Positions 13,283 to 22,000 of a stretch of 64,000 nucleotides of DNA are shown in pieces (position 1 is the first letter of the stretch; each line of letters opens with the position of its first letter). A program made the translations under genes and the position numbers. The stretch lies in contig NC_045429.1 of NCBI RefSeq assembly GCF_902635505.1, forward strand, positions 31,205,257 through 31,269,256, given 5' to 3'. Under the pieces are notes generated by a model. It searched no databases. It was given only the letters and a program-made list of their open reading frames with translations, and had not been told where the DNA came from. This DNA comes from Sarcophilus harrisii (lineage: Eukaryota > Chordata > Mammalia > Dasyuromorphia > Dasyuridae).

Positions 13283-13296
13283 GTTCCCACGGCAAC
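13283..13296 (+). promoter_or_regulatory. RFX X-box-like motif upstream of CFAP57
   Basis: GTTCCCACGGCAAC fits the RYYNYY-N(1-3)-RRNRAC X-box consensus with a 2-base spacer. It lies 251 bp upstream of the CFAP57 start and 96 bp upstream of the EBNA1BP2 start. RFX factors drive ciliary genes, which suits CFAP57. Confidence 0.6.
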
Positions 13297-13344
13297 GGTA
13301 AACAGGAAGAGGCGGGCCTTCCTACAGGAAACGGAAGCATCCCG

Positions 13345-13352
13345 CCGGAAGT
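13345..13352 (+). promoter_or_regulatory. ETS-family site CCGGAAGT
   Basis: A perfect CCGGAAGT lies about 40 bp upstream of the EBNA1BP2 ATG, with a related ACGGAAG just before it at 13331-13337. Such sites are typical of TATA-less housekeeping promoters and suggest the EBNA1BP2 transcription start is close by. Confidence 0.55.
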
Positions 13353-13391
13353 GAGAGCGGCGAGGCTCTGGCGGCTTCTGGGCTCGGGGAA

Positions 13392-13475
13392 ATGAAGCTG
13401 AAGGAGGCGGCGATGGCGGCGCTGGAGTCAGGCTCGGACTCGGAGGCGGACTCGGAGGCGCTCTCGGACGCTGAG
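13392..13475 (+). CDS. EBNA1BP2: EBNA1BP2 exon 1
   Basis: 28 codons, MKLKEAAMAALESGSDSEAD onward; donor TGAG|GTCGGT, phase 0. The acidic stretch matches the family's divergent N-terminus. Confidence 0.9.
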
Positions 13476-16400
13476 GTCGGTGCCCCGCCAGGCCCGGGCC
13501 TGGGTCCGGCCCGCTCCCTCCCCCGGCCCGGCCGGCGCTGACTCCGCTTTGTGTCTCCTCTGCAGCTGCAGGCGGCCTTCGCTCGGGGCGACCTCAAACC
13601 GGGGCTCAACGTGGAGCTCGAGGCGCCCAAACGCCGGCAGAACGACGTGGTGAGAGTTTCGGAGGGGGCGCCATCGGCGCGGGGAGGGGCGCGCGCTGCG
13701 GCTCCACGTGCGGCTCCACGTGCGGCTCCGGCCCACGGAGCATGCGCAGTGACGGGGCGAGTTCGCGGGGGGCGGGGCGAGGCGAGAGCGCGCGGGGAGG
13801 GGCGGGGCGAGAGCACGCGCACGCGCGCGGGCCGAGGCGTGGACGTTGTTTGGGGAGCGTGGGGTGTTTGTGGGCGGGCCCGGGGAGGGCCCTCCGGGAG
13901 GCTCACCGTGAGCCCTCCCCAGGCTGGCCTGAATCAGTGTCTGGCCGAGTTCCGGAAGGACTTGCCGTGGCTGGAGCGGCTGGACGTGACCGTGGGGCCG
14001 GCTCCGGAGCTGCCGGCGCAGCAGGGGCCCGAGAAGTCTGCAGCGGCGGACCCGGAGGACGACTTCCGGCGGGAGATGACCTTGTAAGTGGGGGAGGGGG
14101 CGAAGAGGGGGGCGGCCTGGCCGGGGGGGGGGGCTGGGAGAGGGGGGGGCGGCCTAACCGAGGGGGGGGGCTGGGGGGCGGGGCCCGCAGGCAGCCGGAG
14201 GTGCTGACCCTTGTCTGCGGGGCAGCTACCGCCAGGCCCAGGCTGCGGTCCTGGCCGTCCTGCCCCGGCTCCACCAGCACCAGATCCCCACCAAGAGGCC
14301 CCAGGATTACTTCGCAGAGATGGCCAAGTCTGACCAGCAGATGCAGAAGGTGGGACCTTGGGCAGTGCGGGGGCGGGAGGGGGCGGCGCCCCCGCTGGTG
14401 CCTGGAGGAAGGAGAGCCTCGGGCTCCTGCCTGAGGGGAGCAGAGTCCCAGCCCTGGCCCCCAAGGATGACTCTTGGGCACCGCCCCATCCCCCCCAGTG
14501 GTCATTCACCCTCTGTCTTAGGGAGCGCGAGGGGAACCACCTCCTCCCAGACAGGGCACCTTTTCTGCTTACCCCGGAAATGTTTCCGGCAGTGTGACCC
14601 CCAGGTCTCTCTTGTGGTTGGGATGCAGTCCCTGGGAGCTGTTCTTCTCCTGCCCCTGGGCACGGCCTCTCTAGTGCAGCCCGCGAGCTCCTGGTCCACC
14701 CCACGCTGCCCTCCCCGTCTCGGACTTTCCTCCGGCTTCGGGTTTGTCAGCAGTGAGGGGGAAGGTGGTCTCCCTCGTCCCCCTCCCCCCTGTGCCCCCT
14801 TGCTGGGTCAGCTCATTCTCACCTTTTAGGTAACTCGGGGTCAGATGAGGTGATGTCCGCAGCTTAAGTGTCGTGCAGACGCCAGTTCTCAGTGATGGGG
14901 GGGAGGTGCAGGGTACGCCGTTAGTGGGGGTGACCTGCAGCTTTCTGGGACGCCCCCTTCTTGGGCAGGTGTCGGGCTCTGAGGGACTGCCCAGGGGCTC
15001 GGGCCAGGCGGTGAGTTTGTGACTGCAGCTGACCGGGCGTCCTTGGGCTTGTGTGCATGCACTTGTTCCTCTGGTAACCATCAAAGGGAGACGTGCTAAG
15101 GCTGGCCTGACCCCTTCCGGGACGAAGCCCCACCAGCTTTTGTATTCGCCACCGCTTCATCGGGGCTGGAGGTCCCAAGGCAGGCGCTCTGGCTTCACAG
15201 CATGCCAGCTGCTTGGTTCCTTCATCCCCTCCTCCGGAGCCTCCCCACCACCAACCTGGTCACGTCTGTCAGCTCTTCTGAGAGCCAGAGATGCTTCCTG
15301 GGCTGGTCACGGGGTGGTGTGGCCGGTGCAGAGGGGGGAACCTAGGGGGACGCCTTGTCCCCATCTGGGGATCGCTGGCTCGGTCTGTCACGTTCCCTCT
15401 CTGCCCTCTGCTTTCCCAGCCCCTCCATGAGAGGGCCATTGTCCCGAGTTGGATGATTGTATGGCCGAGCTCCCAGAAGTCGGGGAGGGTTCTTTGTTGT
15501 TGAGTCTTTTCCATCCTGTCTGATTCTGTGACCCATTGGGGGTTTTTTCAGCAAAAGGAGGGTTTTGTCATTTCCTTCTCCAGTTCATTTTACAGATGGG
15601 GAAACTGAGGTAGTTGGGGTTAAGGAACTTGCCCAAGGCCACACAAATAGTGTCTGAAGCTGGATTTGAACCAGGGCTTTCTGACTCCTGGCTGCCTGAA
15701 GTTTTCCTGTTAGCTCCTTAGCCACCCCTGGTGCCAGGCCCTTTTGTACTTGGTAATCGAGAGGTCATTCTCCTTGATCCAAGAAACAAGGAGCATTGGT
15801 TTTGTCTGAACCGGGCAGAAGCCCAAGGGGAAAGTAGGTGCCGCCTGCACCTGCTCTCCCCTCCCCCTCCCCTGAACCTGAACACCCTCCACCTTCTGAC
15901 CTTCTGCCTTTGCTCCTCCCCCAGGGAGATCTTTTTGGTCCTTAATGTAGGTGTATGGAAAATTTCTGACATTATTTTCCAGTTTTTCCTAAAATTTTTA
16001 TGAAATCATGAGTTTTTATCCCAGAAGCTGGAGTTTTGGGTTTTTACCAAATACTAGATTATGATAGTCATTGATCATTGTATTGTTTGCATCCATTCAT
16101 TTTCCAGTTCCACTACAAAAAGGGCTGCCACAAACATTTTTGCACATACGGGTCCCTAAGAATCTTAATACTAATTAACCATCTGATTGTACACAAGTCA
16201 TTTAACCTTTTTGAAATATCCCCGTCATTGGTTGTTAAGAGATAATGCATGTCCTATCTACAGAGTTGTCCAGACACATTGCGTCCTATTTACATTTAGG
16301 TTCTCTGTGAGCCTCCTTGTGTAGAGCTTGGCACAAGACCTGGCATATAAGTGCTTAGTAATGCTTCTTTCCCTCCTCCCTGTAACCTGTAGCGGGTTTT

Positions 16401-18722
16401 CCAGCTCCAGCTTCCTTGCCTTTGTACAGGTTGTCCTCCCCTTTCCCATCTTCTCTTGGAACTTCAGCGCACACCTCAAACACCGCCGAGGAGCTCTGTC
16501 TTGATTTGCAGTTTTTAGCACTTGACCCTTGATCATTTGGTGTTGATTTCACAGGGAGCCTCCATTTAGTTATTTATCTAAGAACCTGTATCTGTCTCCG
16601 TTGCTGAGCACCAAGCCTGGCAGGTGCAGAGCAAGGACTTTAATAGAAATGGAATATGTTGCATTGTCTGAGCCCTGGGGATCCACCAGTGCCTTTGATC
16701 CCTGCTAGTGTGAGGGAGTCAGTGCTAACAGGTTACGGAAGGCCGCTCTGCGGGGCAGGCGTGTTATGGCTGGGCCTTTGTTTAGAACTTCTCATCCATT
16801 TTCTCTGGTGGACAGGACGAGGGGTCCCTTCTATTTCTACCTCCATTGAGCCTCGCTCTCCATTATGTCCTCCTAGTCCTGAGTCTCCTCACATCTTCAT
16901 GTGTAGTGCTAAGCTGCCCTCTCCCCACCTCCACCAGCCTGCTCCTTTTGGATCTGAGCTGTCTCCCCAGGGCTGGGGTCCCCTCCCACCCTGGCTCAGA
17001 GGTGCCTCTTGTCATGAGGTGAAGTAAAAAACGCAGTGAACAGACTGTGGCGGGGTCTCTTCTCCCCCTTTGGAGAGGGCCTTTCCAGCTGCACATAGCC
17101 CATTGAGGGCAGAGACTGTGACCTTTGCCCTTCTCGGTATTCCCAGGGCATAGAATGGTGCTCAACAAATCCTTGTTGGTCTTAGTGAGCGGGAGTCTGC
17201 TCTCTGGGGCCCTCGTGCTGGGGGACGAGGTGCCAGGGCTGTGGCACCGTTGGCTCCAGGGCTTCCTCTCTTGGCCCCTCTAGATTCGACAGAAACTGCA
17301 AACGAAACAGGCTGCCATGGAGAAGTCTGAAAAGGCCAAGCAGCTCCGGGCGCTCCGGAAGTACGGCAAGAAGGTGAGGCAGAAAGGGGATGGGGCCGGT
17401 CAGGGCCTGGCTTGGACGGCCTGGGGAGGAGGGGGGGCCCAGCCATGGCCTTCTCCCCACTGCTACTTCCTGATGTTGCTGGAGGGGAGGAGCCGTTTTC
17501 TCTGTGTCCCACAAGGGCTGGAGAAGGGGGCCAGAGGGAGGCCCAGCCTTGGGATTGGCCTGGGGTGGGGAGCCTTGCCCCTGGGTCCCTTGGTTCCTTT
17601 ATTCATGCCCTGGGCCTTGGGTCCATCCCAGGGCCGGGTGGCTGTATGCAGTTAACCAGCACAGGGGGAGCTTCTGGACTGGCCTGGCTCTGTCTCTTGT
17701 AGGTTCAAACAGAGGTCCTTCAGAAGAGGCAGCAGGAGAAGTCCAAGATGATGACGGCCATCAAGAAGTACCAGAAAGGTGGGCACAGACTGGCGGGGAG
17801 GGGGGGGGCTTAAGGGCGTGACCCTGCCTTGGGCTGCTTTGGGATGCCAGCTGTTCTGGCGTGTAGCCCTGCTCAGCCGGTCACTCTCCACACGCAGGCT
17901 TCTCTGACAGACTGGACTTCCTTGAGGGAGATGGGCGGTCACACTCTCGGGCTGAGAAGGACGGTGCCAAGGCCCAGCAGATGAAGAAGGGGTGAGGCTG
18001 CGTTTCCTCCTGCTTTGGGGCTGCTTTAAGGCCCGAGGGTGGGGGGAGCGAGCTTTGATTGGGTGCCTGCTACATACCAGGCCTTGTGCCAAGTGTTTTA
18101 CACATGATCAGATTTGTTCTTGATTCTGGTGGTGGCTCTTAATTCCATTTTGCTGTTGAAGACCCTGGGACTGTGACTTGCTGAAGGTCATGCAGCCAGG
18201 AAATAATTTAACTTTGAGGCCAGATTGGTGTCCAGCTGGCCCTGGGCTCAGGCTCAGAGATCCCCTGGGCCCCCAAGAAGCCCATCAGGGGCAGAAGCTG
18301 TGGGTCAGTTGGTCTGTTAATCAGCAAGCAGTCTTGGAGGATAGGGCCTGGAAGGACCTTGAAGCTTCAGGGAGACAAGGCCTTGAAGGGAGACCGTGCT
18401 TGATTTCAGGCCCAGTGCCAAGCGTCGGTACAAAAACCAGAAGTTTGGTTTTGGTGGAAGGAAGAAAGGATCCAAGAGGAACACCAAGGAGAGCTACGAT
18501 GACGTGTCAGGCTTCCGGGCCCGGACTGCCCATGGCAAGGGCCCTCACAAGATGGGCAAGAAGATGGCCAATGTGAGTGCACCTGGAGGCCTGGGCTCCC
18601 AGTGGGAGGGGAAGTGCAGCAGCAGAACATGTCAGACTCAGGATGTCATAATATCTATTTTATTTTTTTAGAAGAGACCTGGAAAACGGGCAAGAGAGAA
18701 AATGAAAAACCGAGCACGCTAA
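13392..18722 (+). CDS. EBNA1BP2: EBNA1BP2 (EBP2), complete
   Basis: Nucleolar rRNA-processing factor for the 60S subunit; the human protein also binds EBNA1. Exons: 13392-13475, 13566-13649, 13923-14083, 14226-14349, 17284-17373, 17703-17778, 17898-17991, 18410-18572 and 18672-18722, giving 308 residues (human about 306). Splice phases agree throughout. The N-terminus is acidic (SGSDSEADSEALSDAE). The conserved core reads EMTFYRQAQAAVLAVLPRL, then RPQDYFAEMAKSDQQMQK and KAKQLRALRKYGKKVQTEV. The tail is very basic, with RRYKNQKFGFGGRKKGSK and KRPGKRAREKMKNRAR. The first ATG (13392) has a moderate context; a second in-frame ATG at 13413 sits in GCGGCGATGG, a stronger one, and could be the real start. 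It faces CFAP57 head-to-head and CFAP144 tail-to-tail. Confidence 0.97.
13566..13649 (+). CDS. EBNA1BP2: EBNA1BP2 exon 2
   Basis: 28 codons, LQAAFARGDLKPGLNVELEA to QNDV; acceptor CTGCAG, donor GTG|GTGAGA, phase 0. Confidence 0.93.
13923..14083 (+). CDS. EBNA1BP2: EBNA1BP2 exon 3
   Basis: AGLNQCLAEFRKDLPWLERL through DDFRREMT plus two bases; acceptor CCCAG, donor CTT|GTAAGT, phase 2. Confidence 0.94.
14226..14349 (+). CDS. EBNA1BP2: EBNA1BP2 exon 4
   Basis: Completes Phe, then YRQAQAAVLAVLPRLHQHQ to AKSDQQMQK; donor AAG|GTGGGA, phase 0. It is followed by the gene's longest intron (14350-17283), which holds a SINE at 15495-15725 and otherwise nothing I recognise as functional. Confidence 0.95.
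15495..15725 (-). repeat. Marsupial tRNA-like SINE, minus orientation
   Basis: Contains 'gattctgtgacccattgggg', 'cagttcattttacagatggg', 'aaactgaggtag' and 'gatttgaaccagggct', the typical reverse-complement SINE body with a MIR-like core. In EBNA1BP2 intron 4. Confidence 0.75.
17095..17175 (+). repeat. CORE-SINE-like tail
   Basis: 'gagggcagagactgtgacc...catagaatggtgctcaacaa' resembles the recurrent old SINE 3' segment found several times in the window. Confidence 0.45.
17284..17373 (+). CDS. EBNA1BP2: EBNA1BP2 exon 5
   Basis: 30 codons, IRQKLQTKQAAMEKSEKAKQ to YGKK; acceptor CTCTAG, donor AAG|GTGAGG, phase 0. Confidence 0.95.
17703..17778 (+). CDS. EBNA1BP2: EBNA1BP2 exon 6
   Basis: VQTEVLQKRQQEKSKMMTAI to KKYQK plus one base; acceptor TTGTAG, donor AAAG|GTGGGC, phase 1. 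Confidence 0.95.
17898..17991 (+). CDS. EBNA1BP2: EBNA1BP2 exon 7
   Basis: GFSDRLDFLEGDGRSHSRAE to QQMKK plus two bases; acceptor CGCAG, donor GG|GTGAGG, phase 2. Confidence 0.94.
18050..18240 (-). repeat. MIR/CORE-SINE relic, minus orientation
   Basis: 'gtgcctgctacataccaggc' and 'gaaggtcatgcagccaggaa' followed by 'ctttgaggccagattgg' match the reverse-complement MIR-type core. Worn; in EBNA1BP2 intron 7. Confidence 0.6.
18410..18572 (+). CDS. EBNA1BP2: EBNA1BP2 exon 8
   Basis: GPSAKRRYKNQKFGFGGRKK through HKMGKKMAN; acceptor TTTCAG, donor AAT|GTGAGT, phase 0. Confidence 0.95.
18659..18664 (-). terminator. CFAP144: Candidate CFAP144 poly(A) signal
   Basis: AATAAA on the minus strand (TTTATT on plus), 270 bp past the CFAP144 stop. 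It lies inside the last EBNA1BP2 intron, so the CFAP144 3'UTR would cover the last EBNA1BP2 exon antisense. Confidence 0.45.
18672..18722 (+). CDS. EBNA1BP2: EBNA1BP2 exon 9 (terminal)
   Basis: KRPGKRAREKMKNRAR then TAA; acceptor TTTTTAG. This basic tail is almost identical to the human C-terminus. Confidence 0.95.
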   Translation, partial: KRPGKRAREKMKNRAR

Positions 18723-18933
18723 GCAACGCCTTTTATACAGAGGACACAGGCTCGAGCCACAGCCATCCCTTGGCTGCCTTTGCTTTCTGAGTTACGGGAT
18801 TGGGGGGTATGAGCCACCCCTGTTGTGCTGGCTGGAGCGGGGTTGAGGAGGGAGGGTGGGGCAAAAATGGGCTTGGGTGCTTCAAAGGATTGGGGTGTGG
18901 CCCAAGCACTGGAGCTGAGCGACCCTGGCCCCG

Positions 18934-19044
18934 CTACTTTGAGCTCTGCTTGGCCTTTAGGCGCCAGAACTCCGCCATATACTTCGTGATGTCCTGGTAG
19001 GTGCGGAAAAAATTGATCCTCTTGTCTCCGCGCTCGCTAGGAAT
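18934..19044 (-). CDS. CFAP144: CFAP144 exon 4 (terminal)
   Basis: Acceptor [32 protein letters not shown] to KAKQSSK, then TAG at 18934-18936. Confidence 0.88.
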   Translation of the reverse strand: MPSERGDKRINFFRTYQDITKYMAEFWRLKAKQSSK

Positions 19045-22000
19045 CTGGAGAGAGGAGGACACATGGTAGTGAGGGGATGGTCTGGTTGTCCCCCATGCTT
19101 TGCCCCCTGCCTGCCCCATCCATTCACAGCCCCTTTGGGGTCAGTGCCGGCCCCTTCTAAGGGCTGGGTGAATAAATGGCTGTCAGGCTTAGGCCTGCAT
19201 TCCCCTCTGCTTCTTGTGTGATTCCCCCCAACACCCCACCTGCGGCTTCCTGGGCAGAATGTCCTCCCCCTGGCTGCTCTGCAGCGGCTGCCTTGACCCC
19301 AGAGCTCCGCCACTCTCAGCAGCATTGCAGGGAGCGGAGCAGCGGACCTGGTTCAGAACTTCTTGGCCCTTTGTGGCCCCCCGGCTTCCTCTGTCTCACT
19401 TCTCATCTCTTGGTTGTAAATGGGCAGCATGGGGGGCCAAAGGGCAAATGATAGACTGGACAAAGGATGTCTGATTTAGAGATGTCGGGGCAGAGGTGTG
19501 ACCAAAGCAAGGTTCCTCTCTTCTGAAGAGGTGGGGCCGGGGACAAGTCCTTTGGGGTCTTTTCCTAGTCTGCAGCCTGCTGACAGAGGCTGAGGAAGGG
19601 GGTTACTTCTTGGGGGGGGGTCCCCTTTGCTGGTTATCTCTTGCATTTTCTTTAGTCCCTTTGTCTCTGGCTGCGAGGTGCAGGCTCCTAGAACTGATGT
19701 TGCAAATAAGTTCAATCCCTTAATCTATTAGAAATCCTACTAAGCAAGGTTACCATTTGTCACCTGGACAGCCTGGCTGGAGTCAGTGGGGTGAGGCCCG
19801 GAGTTACCTAAGCCAGCCCCTGCCTTCCAGCTTGTAAAGGAGACTCCCCATGGATCTGGATTACATGCCTCCCTTACCTCTTATTTAGGCCTGAGTGTGA
19901 GGGGTCAGTGTGGCTCGGGAGCCCTGTGGCCTGAGAAAAGTGAGGGGTCAGCTGTGAATGGAGGGAGGGGGAGATCTGGAGCCTTCCAGAAGGCCGTCCC
20001 TGGCTGCCTGGCTCACTCACCAAGGGCTCGCAGTCCCAGCCGATTTCCTGGCTCTCTGTCTGGGGCTCTGAGTATTTCTTCTTGGGTCCCTGAGCAGCGT
20101 AGTGAATGACATTCAGGAACTTGGCTAGAGGTGAGACAAGTGAAGGGAGCTTCTGAGGGCGACGGGCCAAAGACCGGCGTGTGCCATGATCCCTTCTCTA
20201 GCCCAGGGATCCTTAAACTTCTTAAATAGGGGGCCAACTCACTGTCCCTCAGACTGTTGGAGGGCCGGACTATAGTAAAAACAAAAACTTTGTTTTGTGG
20301 GCCTTTAAATAAAGTTCCAACCCCTGGTTAAGGACAAACGTCCTCAGCTGCTGCATCTGGCCCATGGGCCATAGTTTGAGGACCCCTGCTACCCCCTTTC
20401 TGTGTGTGTGGGTGCTCATGTGTGTCTCAAGGTCAGTGTCAGGGAAGCAAGATGGGGCTGGGGGTGGGTTGGCAGGTGGGGCGTGGGCTGTTGCTCCTTC
20501 ATTCTGGGAGAGGAAAGCATCAGGCCTGAATTGGGTTTAAGAGAGGCCCCCCTGTTGGAAGCCCAGGCTTCACCCTGTCTCCAGTGGTGGGCAGTGGGCA
20601 TGGAGCCTAGAGAGCCGGGGCTTGAGTCTGGCACTGCCTGGTGTGCACCCCCTCACTCGTCCTGTGGAACATCTTCCGCTGCAGCCTGGAATCTGTGATC
20701 TTCTTACTGTGAACACCAGCCACCAAGTGGGTCCTGATCCACGCCCTCTCCTGGGGCTGGTTCTTGGTCATGCCCCCAACAGGTAACTAGCTCAGTAGTG
20801 ATGGGGGGGCTCTGGCATTTCTTCAACGGTGACGCCATCTCTGTGCAATACATCTGCTGTGCCTTCTGCTCCCACACTTCATGCCCCCCAAACCTCCATG
20901 TCAGTCCTTCCAAGACTGAGGAAATAATTGGTCTTCACAGGAGCCCGGAATCCATAAAAGCACTGGACAATAGCTCACTGCTGCCATTTGCAGGTCCGGC
21001 CTAGACAGATCTGCTGATAGCCAGCCTCCATGTTTTATTTATGCAGCATTGGGCCTAATTAGAGCCCATCAAGCTCTGTTCTACTTTCTCAGCCTTCAGG
21101 GACCCAGGGTAGCCTCCATGCTATGATGAGAAGTCAGGGAAAGATGGTCTTGACTGAGCATTACCCCTTCTCTGCCCCACCTTGAAAAATTAAATTTCTG
21201 GATGATCTGACCATGACTGGAACAAAGCCCCACCAGTCTGGGCCCTCCTGAACATCTCTGAATACTGACTTGGACTCTCCCAATTCCTGCCCCCAGCTCA
21301 CAGCCCCAGGCACAGGGCATGGCAAAGCCCTTACGGCTGCCAACTGGGGCACCAGTTTGAGTAGAGGAGTCTTACCATCTGCAGGTTCCTCCACATTGTC
21401 ATGCCAGGACATGGGCTTTCTGGTAATGTTGTGAACTGCAGAGACAGGACAGGAGAGATTTCAGCACTAACTATTCTCTCAACCACTTCCCCTGCCCCAA
21501 ACCCATGTGAACTGGAAAAAGCCATACACGAGAAGCTCTGTGCAGGCCCTAAATAACTCTTGCACTTGGTACCCTACTCCTGCCCTAGGCGGGTGTGAAC
21601 TGGAGACAAAATACCTTGGGAACATGACATCAAACCACTCCTTGCCTCTAATCCTGCTCAAGCTTGGTGATGCTGCTGGAATAGAAAGTCAGGCCACTGT
21701 TGGTTCAGCACTATCTGCAGTTCACCCTATTCCCATACTATTGAGCAGGGAGAATGAGGCACAGGAGAGAGTTAGCACTGGTAATTTAGTTTTTCTCTGC
21801 GTTACATGCCACCTCTAACCCGAGGATGGGGCAGAGAGGCAGAAAACAAGCTGGGTGACAACTTGAGTCATTTGTAAATGGAGATTCCTTGCAGGGAGGG
21901 CTGAAATAGCTGGCGGCTGACGTCCCTTCTAACCCCATGATGGTGTGATTCTTTGAGGCACTGACCACCACACTCCCCATCAGGTGTTTGTGTGAAGTGC

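Larger units (their letters stand above)
12870..14250. promoter_or_regulatory. CpG island with bidirectional CFAP57/EBNA1BP2 promoter
   Basis: Very GC- and CpG-rich sequence covers both divergent start codons (13032 minus, 13392 plus; 360 bp apart) and the first EBNA1BP2 exons. No TATA box is visible. ETS-type and RFX-type motifs lie between the starts. A shared bidirectional promoter is an inference from spacing and composition. Confidence 0.8.
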
